DNA of 64,000 nt from Marinobacterium_D sp050908845 (GCF_050908845.1 NZ_CP194171.1:2170001-2234000), one strand, 5' to 3'. Counted from the stretch's first letter, positions 33,482 to 42,531 are shown. The notes: generated by a model from the letters alone, not told the origin. Numbers and translations: made by a program.

Positions 33482-34255
33482 CTAACCCCTTTGGGTGCTG
33501 CTGTCGGACTCTGCAAACGGGTTGCATTCGCCCGCCAGGTCGTAGAGTTCGGACAGGTTGTTCAGCTCGATCTCCTTGCCGTCTACCTGGATCAGCGACA
33601 TCGCCTGGAACCGGGTAAAGATACGGCTGACCGTTTCCACCGCCAGGCCCAGATAGTTGCCGATCTCATTACGGGACATCGACAGGCGGAACTGGGTCGC
33701 GGAGTAGCCGCGGGCGCGGAAGCGGGTGGACAGCTTGATCAGGAAGGTAGCGACACGCTGCTCGGCGTTTTTCTTCGACAGCAGCATCATCATCTGCTGG
33801 TCGTCGCGCAGCTCCTTGCTCATGGTACGCAGCATCTGGCGACGCAGTTCCGGCATCTGCCCGGCCAGGTCATCGAGCCGCTCGAACGGAATTTCGCAGA
33901 CCGTGGTGGTTTCCAGCACCTTGGCGGAAACCGGATAGGTGACACCGTCAACGCCGCTCATACCGACCAGCTCACCGGGGAAGTAAAAGCCGGTGATCTG
34001 CTCTTCGCCTTCATTGGTCAGGGTGTAACTTTTGATGGTTCCGGCGCGTACGGCATAAACGGTTGTAAAGGCGTCGCCCTGATGAAACAGGTGCTCACCT
34101 TTCTTGATCGGTCGGCTTTTCTCGATGATGTTATCGAGTCGTTCGATCTCGGTCATGTTCAGCGAAACTGGCAGGCACAGCGAGCTCAGACTGCAGGTGT
34201 TGCAGTGAACCTGCTGGAGACTGCGCAGTTTACCTTCACATTTATGGTCACCCAT
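33482..34255 (-). CDS. anr: FNR/ANR-family oxygen-sensing transcription regulator
   Basis: The 257-residue Crp-Fnr regulator activates genes at low oxygen. Fe-S ligands are all present: C18, C21, C27 (HCNTCSLSSLC) and C120 (TTVCEIPFERL), matching C20/C23/C29/C122 of E. coli FNR. The helix-turn-helix is SRNEIGNYLGLAVETVSRIFTRFQ (about 201-224), whose E-x2-SR recognition residues read TTGAT half-sites. It starts at ATG 34255. A perfect FNR box lies 27-40 bp upstream, suggesting autoregulation. Its neighbours (hemN, cco genes) are classic targets. The anr name reflects the Pseudomonas-like synteny. Confidence 0.96.
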   Translation of the reverse strand: MGDHKCEGKLRSLQQVHCNTCSLSSLCLPVSLNMTEIERLDNIIEKSRPIKKGEHLFHQGDAFTTVYAVRAGTIKSYTLTNEGEEQITGFYFPGELVGMSGVDGVTYPVSAKVLETTTVCEIPFERLDDLAGQMPELRRQMLRTMSKELRDDQQMMMLLSKKNAEQRVATFLIKLSTRFRARGYSATQFRLSMSRNEIGNYLGLAVETVSRIFTRFQAMSLIQVDGKEIELNNLSELYDLAGECNPFAESDSSTQRG

Positions 34256-34281
34256 GGGGCTGTCCCTTTCTCTAGGTGGGT

Positions 34282-34295
34282 TTGATCACTATCAA
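34282..34295. promoter_or_regulatory. Perfect FNR/ANR box upstream of anr
   Basis: TTGAT-CACT-ATCAA is a full consensus match. Its centre (34288.5) is about 33 bp before the anr start codon, too close for class II activation of anr, so repression or autoregulation near the -10 region or start point is more likely. Confidence 0.8.
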
Positions 34296-34346
34296 GCGGC
34301 TACCCAGGCATTATGTAACATTTGGCGCGCGCCTTGAAGTAACCAC

Positions 34347-35738
34347 TTAAATGATCCTGGAATAGCGGCGTGTGGCTGTTTCAGGCGGGATGTAGGCGTC
34401 AAACGCCATACAGATGCGACGAATCAGCAGCCGGCCGGCATCGGTCACGCGGATTTGATGGCTGTCGAGTGATACCAGACCGTCGTCGGCAAACTGCGCC
34501 AGGCTGTCCAGCTCTTTATGAAAATAGTGGCGGAAATCGATAGCGAATTCTGCCTCGATGCGCTGCATATCAAGCTCGAAATGGCAGATCAACCGGGTGA
34601 TCACGGCGCGACGGATATGGTCGTCCGCGCTGAGCTTGACGCCCCGGCGCACGGCGTGGCCCCGGTCTGCCACGGCCTGACCATAGGCGCTGATCTCGTG
34701 CTCGTTCTGGTAGTACACATCGCCGATCTGACTGATGGCGGATACGCCCATGGCGACCAGGTCACAGTCGGAATGAGTGGTGTAGCCCTGAAAGTTGCGG
34801 TGCAGTTGGCCGTTGGCCTGTGCCAGCGCGAGCTCATCGTCCGGCTTGGCGAAATGGTCCATGCCAATATAAACATACCCGGCCGCCAGCAATCGCTCGA
34901 TGGTACTTTGCAGAATATGCAGCTTGGTTTCGGGGCTCGGCAGATCTTCGGCTTTAATATGGCGCTGGGGGCGGAAACGATCCGGCAGATGCGCATAGTT
35001 GAATACCGACAGCCGGTCCGGTGACATCTCGATGACCGCATCGAGGGTGGCATTGAAACCATCCAGCGTCTGGTGGGGAAGGCCGTAGATCAGGTCCATG
35101 TTGATCGACTTGAATCCCAGTGCTCGGGAGGTGTCGAGCACCCGCTGTGTCTGTTCGGTGGGCTGGATGCGGTTGACCGCTGCCTGCACTTTTGGATCCA
35201 GATCCTGTACGCCCAGGCTGATGCGGTTGAAACCGATCTCGCGCAGCACTTCGAGGCTGGTGTCCTGCGCTTCGCGCGGGTCGACCTCGATCGAGTAGTC
35301 ACCCTGGTCGTCATCACGCAGATTGAAGTTGTGGCGCAACGCAGCCATCAGGTCGCGCATCTGCTGATCCGAGATAAACGTCGGTGTGCCGCCGCCCCAG
35401 TGCAGCTGGTTTACCTGACGCTCGCCGCTGTACCAGCTGGCAAGCTGTTCCATCTCTTTGTAGACGGTGTCGAGATAGGGCTGGGCCTTGTCACGACGTC
35501 GGGTGATCACCTTGTTGCAGGCGCAGTAATAACAGACATGCTCGCAGAAAGGGATGTGCACGTAGAGGGACAGCGGACTGTTCGTATCGGTACTGGTGCG
35601 TGCGCACTCTATCAGATCATCGGCGGATAGCTCGGGATCGAACTGAAGCGCTGTCGGGTAGGAGGTATACCGGGGCCCGGACAGGTCGTAGCGGCGAATG
35701 AGATCGAGATCCCACTGGATGCGGTTATTGGTGCTCAC
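34347..35738 (-). CDS. hemN: Oxygen-independent coproporphyrinogen III oxidase
   Basis: This 463-residue radical-SAM enzyme converts coproporphyrinogen III to protoporphyrinogen IX without oxygen for haem synthesis. The [4Fe-4S] motif is C65-x3-C69-x2-C72 (HIPFCEHVCYYCACNK), followed by HWGGGTPTFI (about 113-122), the SAM site. Residues SLGVQDLDPKVQAAVNRIQP are typical of true HemN rather than HemW. GTG 35738 follows GAGGA. A well-spaced ANR-type promoter lies upstream. Haem supply matches the adjacent cbb3 oxidase genes. Confidence 0.96.
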   Translation of the reverse strand: MSTNNRIQWDLDLIRRYDLSGPRYTSYPTALQFDPELSADDLIECARTSTDTNSPLSLYVHIPFCEHVCYYCACNKVITRRRDKAQPYLDTVYKEMEQLASWYSGERQVNQLHWGGGTPTFISDQQMRDLMAALRHNFNLRDDDQGDYSIEVDPREAQDTSLEVLREIGFNRISLGVQDLDPKVQAAVNRIQPTEQTQRVLDTSRALGFKSINMDLIYGLPHQTLDGFNATLDAVIEMSPDRLSVFNYAHLPDRFRPQRHIKAEDLPSPETKLHILQSTIERLLAAGYVYIGMDHFAKPDDELALAQANGQLHRNFQGYTTHSDCDLVAMGVSAISQIGDVYYQNEHEISAYGQAVADRGHAVRRGVKLSADDHIRRAVITRLICHFELDMQRIEAEFAIDFRHYFHKELDSLAQFADDGLVSLDSHQIRVTDAGRLLIRRICMAFDAYIPPETATRRYSRII

Positions 35739-35769
35739 TTCTGGTCAATCCTCGTTAAACCTTGTCGCG

Positions 35770-35817
35770 GGGCGCAAGTATAACAGTCCGATCTGTGTAT
35801 CGCTTGACCGACGTCAA
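35770..35817 (-). promoter_or_regulatory. ANR/FNR class II promoter of hemN
   Basis: TTGAC-CGAC-GTCAA (35804-35817) is a perfectly symmetric FNR-type box, centred at 35810.5. On the minus strand a -10 element TATACT sits at 35782-35777. This places the start near 35769, exactly 41.5 bp from the box centre, the class II geometry. The box overlaps the stop codon of the upstream TauE-like gene. Confidence 0.7.
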
Positions 35818-36482
35818 TGGCCGGTCAGAGCGGAAATGGGAAGTGTGTAAACGCCGAAGAGTATAATCAGCACCCCTGCGCCTCTGCGCACGCCCTGGCG
35901 TTGCATCAGCGATCGGACCTGCTGGGCCAGCAGGCCGGTGGTCAGCATTGCCGGCAGCGTGCCGAGACCGAAACCGATCATCAGCAGGGCGCTGTCATAC
36001 CAGTGCCCCGCCGCTGACGACCAGATCAGTGTCGAATACACCAGGCCGCAGGGCAGCCAGCCCCAGAGAGTCCCCAGAAGCAGGGCGCGCGGCAGGGTGT
36101 CAGCCGGGAGCAGTTTGGCGGCGAGAGGACGAAGATAGCGCCAAAGCAGGCCGCCGGCGCGCTCCAGCCGTGTCAGTAGCTGCCACCACTGTGCCACGTA
36201 CAGTCCCATCAGTATCAGCAACACAGCGGCCAGCGTGCGCAGAATAATACCCGTACTGCCACCGCTGATCTGGTAGCCGAGCAGACCGATCAGCGCCCCG
36301 GCAACCGCGTAGCTGGTGATGCGGCCGATGTTGTAGGCGATGATCAGGGGGATGCCGCGGCGTGAATCTCCCTGGCTCAGGCTGACACTGGCCGCGATGC
36401 CGCCGCACATACCGACGCAGTGGGTTGCGCCAAGCAGGCCGATCATCAGTGCGATGGAAAACTGTAGAGGTTCAGGCGCCAT
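35814..36482 (-). CDS. TauE/SafE-like membrane protein of the cbb3 assembly cluster
   Basis: The 222-residue protein has about six membrane helices. The first carries the conserved ATHCVGMCGG motif (about residues 18-27) found in the COG2836 branch, which regularly accompanies ccoS-ccoI. Other helices include IIAYNIGRITSYAVAGALIGLLGY and LLLGTLWGWLPCGLVYSTL. ATG 36482 lies inside the end of ccoS (11-bp overlap), so the genes are coupled; the longer frame from 36527 is rejected. A role in metal (copper) or cofactor delivery to cbb3 oxidase is inferred from context. Sulfite export, implied by the family name, is unproven. Confidence 0.82.
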   Translation of the reverse strand: MAPEPLQFSIALMIGLLGATHCVGMCGGIAASVSLSQGDSRRGIPLIIAYNIGRITSYAVAGALIGLLGYQISGGSTGIILRTLAAVLLILMGLYVAQWWQLLTRLERAGGLLWRYLRPLAAKLLPADTLPRALLLGTLWGWLPCGLVYSTLIWSSAAGHWYDSALLMIGFGLGTLPAMLTTGLLAQQVRSLMQRQGVRRGAGVLIILFGVYTLPISALTGH

Positions 36483-36693
36483 TTTTATCTTTGACGCTGC
36501 CTGTGTCGCCCTGGTTTTTCTCTTCACGCTTTACATCACCGGGAATCAACTCCTCGTCATCGTCGTAGAGGATGCTGTGGGCCGGTGATTCCAGGTCGTC
36601 AAACTGACCTGTATTGACACTCCAGAAAAATGCCCAGATCGCGATTGACGCAAGAATGATCGCTATGGGTATCAGCAGATAGATGATGCTCAT
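36472..36693 (-). CDS. ccoS: cbb3 oxidase maturation protein CcoS
   Basis: This 73-residue protein has one membrane helix (IIYLLIPIAIILASIAIWAFFWSV, residues 3-26) and the CcoS motif NTGQFDDLESPAHSIL. It is needed for insertion of haem and copper into the cbb3-type oxidase in species where it has been tested. It lies 13 bases after ccoI and overlaps the TauE-like gene. Its C-terminal tail after residue 50 (ELIPGDVKREEKNQGDTGS) is hydrophilic and variable. Confidence 0.94.
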   Translation of the reverse strand: MSIIYLLIPIAIILASIAIWAFFWSVNTGQFDDLESPAHSILYDDDEELIPGDVKREEKNQGDTGSVKDKNGA

Positions 36694-36706
36694 ATAGGGC
36701 TCCGGA

Positions 36707-39160
36707 TTAGCGTTTTGGCTTTCTGGGGGCGCGGCTGAGTCTCAGCGCATTGCCAACCACCACCAGTGAGCTGGCCGACATGCCGATTGCGGCCATATAA
36801 GGAGGAATATAACCGGTGGCGGCCAGCGGCAGGGCCAGCAGGTTGTAACAGGCCGCCCAGGCCAGATTTTCACGAATGATGGCGCGGGTTTTTCTGGCCA
36901 GGCGCACGGCGTCGCCCAGTCTCAGCAGGTCGTTGGCGATCAGTACCGCGTCGGCGTTGGTTTTGGCCAGATCTGTAGCGCCAGCCATGGCAACGGAGGC
37001 GCGGGCGCCGGCCAGTGCCGGGATATCGTTGATGCCATCACCGACCATGATCACCTCGGCGCCCTGGGCGTTCAACTGGTTCAGAAACGCCAGTTTGTCC
37101 TCCGGTTTGACGCCCTTTTCAAGACGGCCAATACCGAGTCTCTGGGCCACTGCGTCGGCGGCGCTGGAGCTGTCACCGGTCAGCATGACGCTCTCGAGTC
37201 CAAGCTGTTTCAACTCATCGACGATCTGCCGAGCCTCGGGACGAATCTGGTCATCGAGCAGGAACCAGCCCAATGGCCCGGTTTCATCGCAAAGCAGCAG
37301 CCACAGACCCTGTTGGTCAGGCTGGGACGGCGCGGGAACGCCCGTTATCTGTGCTGCAAACTCGGGTTTACCTATACGGTAGCGGTTACCGGCAATCTGT
37401 CCTTCAAGCCCCTGGCCGAGGTGGTTTTTGACCTCGTCCGCCTGTTCGGCGGCGAAAGGGGCAAAAGCGCGGGCGATGGGGTGTTCTGATGCAGATTCGA
37501 GTGCGGCAGCGAGCTGGCGCAGCTCTTTTTCCCCCGCGCTCCCGAGAGGGTGAACGGCCTGGATCTGCAGATTTCCCTCGGTCAGGGTGCCGGTCTTATC
37601 GAAGACTACGTGGGTCGCCGTTGCAAAGCTTTCCAGCACGTGTCCCCGGCTGATCAGAAGCCCGCTGGCGCGCAGTGTGCCCGTGGCCGTTGTCAGCGCA
37701 GTGGGGGTTGCCAGGGAAAGAGCGCAGGGGCAGGTCACCACAAGCACAGACAGCGTGATCCAGAAGGCATCTTCCGGACGGATAAACCACCAGCTGGTCG
37801 CTACCGCAATGGCTGCAAGGAGTGTGGCGGTAACGAAATAGCGCGCTACCTTGTCGGCGATCCGCGCGACCGCCGGTTTTTCCGCCTGAGCCCGGTCGAG
37901 CATGCGCACGATGGTTGAAAGGCGCGATTCGCTGCCGGTCTCGGTGACCCGTACTTCGACGGCGTGCTCCACATTCTGGGTGCCGCCCACCACGGCATCG
38001 TCAATGCCGCGGGCCAGGGGGATATACTCGCCGGTCAGTGCGGATTCATCCACCGACGTGGAACCGCGCACGATAATGCCATCGCAGGGAATGGTGTGCC
38101 CTGGTTTTACCAGTACCCGGTCATCACGCTTAAGCTGGGTGGCCGGGACCAGTTCTTCCTTGCCATCACTAAGTTTCAGCGCGCTGGTTGGTAACAGGTT
38201 AAGCAGTGCGTTACCAGCGCGCCCGGTGCGGTGGCGCGCCTGCATCTCCATGAAGCGGCCAACCAGCAGAAAGAAGGTGAACATGGTCACGGAGTCGTAG
38301 TAGACGTCGCCGGTTCCCGTGGCGGTCGCCCAGACGCTGGCGATATAAGCGCAAAGAATAGCGATGGATACCGGCACGTCCATGCTGAGCTGGCGTGTGC
38401 GCAGGTCTCTTAAGGCGGCCTTATAGAAGGGTTGGGCGGAGTAGAGCGCAACCGGCGTGGCAAGAATAAATGCGGCCCAGCGGATAAAGTCGACAAAACG
38501 CCCCTCCATGGAGGAACTGATATCGCCGGCGTACAGTGCGGCGGTCAGCATCATCACCTGCATGGTGAATACGCCGGCTACGCCGAGGCGGCGGATAGCG
38601 CGCTTGCGTTCCTGTTCGAGCAGGGCCTCTTCACGGTTGGGCTGATAGGGGTGGGCTTGATAGCCGATACGGTCAACCTCACCCATCAGTGTGCTGAGGG
38701 CTGTCTTTTCAGGATCCCAGCACAGCCGTGCCCGGTGTGTGGTCAGGTTGACGCTGATACTGCTAACGCCGGGCTGTTTCGCCAGGTGGTGTTCCAGCAA
38801 CCAGGTACAGGCAGCGCAGGTAATACCTTCAATCACCAACAGCGCTTCTCGCTCACCCCTGTCGTTGCTGTGGACGAAGCTTTCCTGTACCTCGGCGCTG
38901 TCGAAGAGGCGCAGCTCCTGCTGGCGCTGTTCCGCGTTGCTGTTGCGCACCTGTTCATTGGTGGCGTTCTGTTTGTCCCGGTGCCGATAAAAGGTGTCGA
39001 GACCCCCTGCCACTATGGTCTCTGCCACGGCCAGACAGCCAGGACAGCACATCGCTCTCTCTGCGCCGTCAATGCGAAGGGTGAAGTCACTGCCCGGCGG
39101 CACCGGAAGGCCGCAGTGATAGCAGTGGGTCAGTGAGCCGGTCTCGACACGGGAGTTCAT
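36707..39160 (-). CDS. ccoI: Copper-transporting P-type ATPase for cbb3 assembly
   Basis: The 817-residue P1B-type ATPase (FixI/CcoI) delivers copper to the cbb3 oxidase. The N-terminal region carries a cysteine-rich zinc-ribbon-like segment (CYHCGLPVPPG and CCPGC) and an HMA domain with CxxC (ITCAACTWLLE, about 115-125). The transmembrane CPC motif (VVTCPCALSLATPTAL), the phosphorylation site DKTGTLTEGN and the hinge MVGDGINDIPALAGA follow in order. Eight helices are expected. It starts at ATG 39160, 15 bases after ccoH. The set ccoG-ccoH-ccoI-ccoS is complete here. Confidence 0.96.
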   Translation of the reverse strand: MNSRVETGSLTHCYHCGLPVPPGSDFTLRIDGAERAMCCPGCLAVAETIVAGGLDTFYRHRDKQNATNEQVRNSNAEQRQQELRLFDSAEVQESFVHSNDRGEREALLVIEGITCAACTWLLEHHLAKQPGVSSISVNLTTHRARLCWDPEKTALSTLMGEVDRIGYQAHPYQPNREEALLEQERKRAIRRLGVAGVFTMQVMMLTAALYAGDISSSMEGRFVDFIRWAAFILATPVALYSAQPFYKAALRDLRTRQLSMDVPVSIAILCAYIASVWATATGTGDVYYDSVTMFTFFLLVGRFMEMQARHRTGRAGNALLNLLPTSALKLSDGKEELVPATQLKRDDRVLVKPGHTIPCDGIIVRGSTSVDESALTGEYIPLARGIDDAVVGGTQNVEHAVEVRVTETGSESRLSTIVRMLDRAQAEKPAVARIADKVARYFVTATLLAAIAVATSWWFIRPEDAFWITLSVLVVTCPCALSLATPTALTTATGTLRASGLLISRGHVLESFATATHVVFDKTGTLTEGNLQIQAVHPLGSAGEKELRQLAAALESASEHPIARAFAPFAAEQADEVKNHLGQGLEGQIAGNRYRIGKPEFAAQITGVPAPSQPDQQGLWLLLCDETGPLGWFLLDDQIRPEARQIVDELKQLGLESVMLTGDSSSAADAVAQRLGIGRLEKGVKPEDKLAFLNQLNAQGAEVIMVGDGINDIPALAGARASVAMAGATDLAKTNADAVLIANDLLRLGDAVRLARKTRAIIRENLAWAACYNLLALPLAATGYIPPYMAAIGMSASSLVVVGNALRLSRAPRKPKR

Positions 39161-39175
39161 GCAGCTCGGATTCCG

Positions 39176-39682
39176 TTACTTCGCGGCGCCCAGGTCGAAG
39201 GTCTTGTGATCGTAGGGCGGGGTGGTTTCCGTGCGTATCTGCCAGCTTTTATCAAACGGCTCAATAATCACGTAGCGTTTGCCTTCGATCTTGCCCTGAA
39301 GGTTGGAGCTGTATAACCCCCGGTTGTCGACTGAGCGCAACTGCAGTGCCTGATCATATTTCTGGTGGGTAGGGTGCACCAGATTGAGCTGAAGCTGCGG
39401 TGGCAGCTGTTCCCGGCTGGCCAGTTGCAGCTGAACGTCACCGGTGAGGCTGTCCAGAGTCAGTCTGCCCTGGATACCCATTTTCAGGGCTTGCTCTTCC
39501 CGGGAGGGGTCCGCGCTGATGCCTCGGGCCACCTTGTAGAAGTCATCCTTCACGACGCCATCGTTGGTGACGATCGACAGGTAAAGGAACAGAAATCCGT
39601 AGATAACGGTTGCGATCAGTGGTGCAAGTACGAACCAGAGCCAGGTCTGTTTGTACCAGGGGGCGTGGGTTTCTTCGCGCAT
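39176..39682 (-). CDS. ccoH: cbb3 oxidase assembly protein CcoH (FixH)
   Basis: This 168-residue protein has one N-terminal membrane helix (TWLWFVLAPLIATVIYGFLFLYLSI, about 13-37) and a periplasmic FixH domain (NLVHPTHQKYDQALQLR; LYSSNLQGKIEGKRYVIIEP). FixH/CcoH associates with the cbb3 complex and assists its stable assembly. It lies between ccoG and ccoI on the same strand. A GC-rich hairpin in the gap to ccoG may partly separate their transcription. Confidence 0.92.
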   Translation of the reverse strand: MREETHAPWYKQTWLWFVLAPLIATVIYGFLFLYLSIVTNDGVVKDDFYKVARGISADPSREEQALKMGIQGRLTLDSLTGDVQLQLASREQLPPQLQLNLVHPTHQKYDQALQLRSVDNRGLYSSNLQGKIEGKRYVIIEPFDKSWQIRTETTPPYDHKTFDLGAAK

Positions 39683-39701
39683 GAACTACCTCAAAACAGT
39701 G

Positions 39702-39723
39702 CGGCCGGGAGTGATCCCGGCCG
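39702..39723 (-). terminator. GC-rich hairpin between ccoG and ccoH
   Basis: CGGCCGGGA (39702-39710) and TCCCGGCCG (39715-39723) form a 9-bp stem with a GTGA loop. On the minus strand it is followed by CACTGTTTT, a weak T-tract. It may be a partial terminator after ccoG or an RNA stability element inside the operon. Confidence 0.5.
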
Positions 39724-39759
39724 GTATTCTAAACTAATTGCCGATCAACTTGGATAGCT

Positions 39760-41184
39760 TTATCTCGACGGCGAAGGGCCGATAAAACGGTTGTCTTCTG
39801 TCATCGTGATCGCAGGGTTATCCGTCGCTTCGACAGTAAACTTGATATCGTAATTGGGGCGCTCGATATCCGCGGGATCCATCTGTACGCGCACCGGATA
39901 GTCCAGCAGCTCACCAGCGGCAATGTCGACAACATCCTCTGTATGCAACTCAAGACCTTCTACGCCGGATACGCTGATGCGGTACTGATGATCCGCCTGT
40001 TCCTTGTTAGCGATTTTGAGCGTGTAGACGTTCTCGATCTTTCCGGACGGAGTGGTTGTATAGAGCTGTCCCCGGTCGCGAATGATATCGATCTCCAGTG
40101 GTACCCGGCTGTACAGGGTGTAACCGAAGGCGATGAACATCGCGACCAGCGCGGCAAAGTAACCGATCAACCGGGGGCGGAAAATGTGGGTTTTCTTGCC
40201 TTCGAGCTGGTGCTCCGTGGTGTAGCGCACCAGGCCGCGGGGGTAGTTCATCCGGTCCATGATGTCGTCGCAGGCGTCGACGCAGGCGCCGCAGGCGACG
40301 CATTCATACTGCAGTCCGTCACGGATATCGATGCCGACCGGGCAAACGTGGACGCAGTTGCCGCAGTCTATGCAGTCACCGAGCCCCTGTTCCTTGTAGT
40401 CGACGCCTTTTCTGCGGCTGCCGCGTTTTTCGCCGCGCTTTTCATCGTAGGAAATGATCAGCGTGTCCTGGTCGAACATGACACTCTGGAAGCGGGCGTA
40501 AGGGCACATGTAGATACAGACCTGTTCGCGCAGCCAGCCGGCGTTGCCATAGGTGGCGACGGTGAAGAAGGCCAGCCACCAGGTTTCCCAGGGGCCCAGA
40601 TCCCAGACAAAGATGCTGGGTACAAGTTCGCGGATAGGGGAGAAGTAGCCGACGAAGGCGATGGCGCTTGCGGCCGCGATGAATAGCCAGAGACCGTGCT
40701 TGGCGGCTTTACGGAACGCCTTCTCTTTGCTCATCTTGGTCTTATCAAGCTTCATCCGCTTATTGCGATCACCTTCGGTAATGCGCTCGGCCCAGATAAA
40801 CAGCCAGGTCCAGACGAACTGGGGGCAGGCATAACCGCACCAGAGGCGACCGGCAAAGACGGTCACAAAGAACAGGGTAAAGGCGAGAATAATCAGCAGC
40901 CAGGAAAGCAGCATGAAATCCTGAGGCCAGAAAGTCAGTCCAAATACGTGAAACTGGCGGTTGGGCAGGTCGAACAGCACCGCCTGTCGGCCATCCCACT
41001 GAAGCCAGGAAAAGCCGTAGAACATGATAAGCATTATGGCGCCGGATATGACGCGGAAGTTCTTGAAAAAGCCCTTGTAGTATTTGACGTAGATATGTTC
41101 GCGCTTGGCGTAAAGATCATACGAATCTTTTCCGTCGCCGGCGCCTTTTTTGGGCGTGAGATCTTTTACCGGAATCTGGTTCAT
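39760..41184 (-). CDS. ccoG: Cytochrome c oxidase accessory protein CcoG
   Basis: The 474-residue membrane ferredoxin-like protein (FixG/RdxA) is a cupric reductase involved in cbb3 copper supply. Membrane helices occur at about 42-60, 85-108, 157-180 and 335-355. Two [4Fe-4S] cysteine clusters are seen: CIDCGNCVHVCPVG and CVACGACVDACDD (about 270-310), plus CGYACPQFVW. The C-terminal periplasmic Ig-like domain includes NRFIGPSP near the end. It begins the ccoGHIS assembly unit. No FNR box was found in the 256 bp separating it from ccoP. Confidence 0.95.
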   Translation of the reverse strand: MNQIPVKDLTPKKGAGDGKDSYDLYAKREHIYVKYYKGFFKNFRVISGAIMLIMFYGFSWLQWDGRQAVLFDLPNRQFHVFGLTFWPQDFMLLSWLLIILAFTLFFVTVFAGRLWCGYACPQFVWTWLFIWAERITEGDRNKRMKLDKTKMSKEKAFRKAAKHGLWLFIAAASAIAFVGYFSPIRELVPSIFVWDLGPWETWWLAFFTVATYGNAGWLREQVCIYMCPYARFQSVMFDQDTLIISYDEKRGEKRGSRRKGVDYKEQGLGDCIDCGNCVHVCPVGIDIRDGLQYECVACGACVDACDDIMDRMNYPRGLVRYTTEHQLEGKKTHIFRPRLIGYFAALVAMFIAFGYTLYSRVPLEIDIIRDRGQLYTTTPSGKIENVYTLKIANKEQADHQYRISVSGVEGLELHTEDVVDIAAGELLDYPVRVQMDPADIERPNYDIKFTVEATDNPAITMTEDNRFIGPSPSR

Positions 41185-41382
41185 GCCGAATCACCACACA
41201 GAGAGAAGGCGACCCTTGGTGAGGTCTTGTATTAGGTTTCGCGAATACTACAGTGCATGCGCTGCGCAGTGCCAGTCCCGCTGAGGGAAGGTCTGCTTGT
41301 TGTTGGAATTCTCAGTGCAGTCTGCTATCCGCTCGAGAAACTTTTGGTCTCCCGTTGCAACTGTACCGTGAATAATAGAGAA

Positions 41383-41422
41383 ACAACAAAAAAGGCGATA
41401 TGACCTGAATCATATCGCCTTT
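41383..41422 (-). terminator. Rho-independent terminator of ccoNOQP
   Basis: AAAGGCGATATGA (41391-41403) and TCATATCGCCTTT (41410-41422) form a 13-bp perfect stem with a CCTGAA loop. On the minus strand TTTTGTTGTTT follows. It lies 18 bp after the ccoP stop and separates the structural operon from ccoG. Confidence 0.92.
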
Positions 41423-41440
41423 GTTTAAGTTGCCTGCTTC

Positions 41441-42334
41441 TTACTTGTTAGACAGGCTGTACACGTATGCCGCGATCAGATGGATCTTGTCATCGGAGAG
41501 AAGATCCTTGTGTGCCGGCATAACGCCTGCACGGCCGTTGCGGATAGTGTGAGCAACCTGTTCGAAGCTGCCGCCGTAAAGCCAGATGTCGTCGGTCAGG
41601 TTCGGAGCCCCCAGTGCCTGCATGCCGGTGCCTTCAGGCGTATGGCAGGCCGCGCAGAGTGCTTGGAACTGGCTCTCGCCGCGTGCAGCCGCCGCGGCGT
41701 CGACTTCCTGGCCGCTCAGAGAGAGCACGTAGGAGGTTACGTCGCGCACACCGTCCTCACCCAGCACCTGGCCCCAGGCCGGCATGCCGCCGTTACGACC
41801 ATTGGCGATGGTGGTGATCAGGGTGTCCGGCTGGCCGCCATACAGCCAGTCGTTGTCGGTCAGGTTCGGGAAGCCGTATGCGCCGGTACCTGCAGAGCCG
41901 TGACAGACTGAGCAGTTGTTGGCGAACATGCGCTGACCCATTTTCAGACCGGTCTCATTTTCCGGTGCCTGCAGTTCTTCAATGGACAGAGCTGCATACT
42001 TGGCGAAAACCGGCTGGTAGACCTCTTCCGCGTGCTGCATCTCTTCTTCCCACTGACCATGGGAGCTCCAGCCCAGCAGGCCCTGGAAGCTGCCCAGGCC
42101 CGGGTAGAGAGCCAGGTAGCCCAGGCCAAAGATGACGGTGCCCATGAACATCATGAACCACCATCTCGGCAGCGGGTTGTCGAACTCGGCGATGCCATCA
42201 AACTCATGGCCGAGGGTTTCTTCGGTCTGATCCTTGAACTTTTCGCTTTTCCGGGTTGCCAACAGCAACCAGGTGCAGCCCAAAATCACGGCCAGGGTAA
42301 TCACTGTTACCCATGCGCTCCAGAAAGCACTCAT
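41441..42334 (-). CDS. ccoP: cbb3-type cytochrome oxidase dihaem subunit III
   Basis: This 297-residue membrane-anchored dihaem cytochrome c passes electrons into the cbb3 oxidase. Two helices (about 8-28 and 58-78) precede two c-type haem motifs, CSVCH (about 142) and CAACH (about 231), each followed by a conserved methionine ligand region (GMPAWG and GVMPAHK). The length matches the two-helix CcoP form. It overlaps ccoQ by 4 bp and ends before a strong terminator, making it the last gene of ccoNOQP. Confidence 0.97.
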   Translation of the reverse strand: MSAFWSAWVTVITLAVILGCTWLLLATRKSEKFKDQTEETLGHEFDGIAEFDNPLPRWWFMMFMGTVIFGLGYLALYPGLGSFQGLLGWSSHGQWEEEMQHAEEVYQPVFAKYAALSIEELQAPENETGLKMGQRMFANNCSVCHGSAGTGAYGFPNLTDNDWLYGGQPDTLITTIANGRNGGMPAWGQVLGEDGVRDVTSYVLSLSGQEVDAAAAARGESQFQALCAACHTPEGTGMQALGAPNLTDDIWLYGGSFEQVAHTIRNGRAGVMPAHKDLLSDDKIHLIAAYVYSLSNK

Positions 42335-42531
42335 TTGTCGTTTCTCCCGTTATTGGCGTCCTTGGCCTGCTGTTCCGCTGCGCGCTCATGCTCCTCTTCA
42401 TCAGCGAAAGGAGCTTGGGCGGCATCGTCGAATCGTTTGCTGTTCTTGGGGTTTGCCACCCAAATGAACAGGGCGACAAACGTGATCAGCATGATTACCG
42501 GCAGATAAGGGCCATAAACTTCGTAACTCAC
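42331..42531 (-). CDS. ccoQ: cbb3-type cytochrome oxidase subunit CcoQ
   Basis: This 66-residue single-helix protein (YLPVIMLITFVALFIWVANP, residues 9-28) with a charged tail (DEEEHERAAEQQAKD) belongs to the CcoQ/FixQ family, which stabilises the cbb3 complex. It sits in the fixed order between ccoO (six-base gap) and ccoP (4-bp overlap). Confidence 0.94.
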   Translation of the reverse strand: MSYEVYGPYLPVIMLITFVALFIWVANPKNSKRFDDAAQAPFADEEEHERAAEQQAKDANNGRNDK

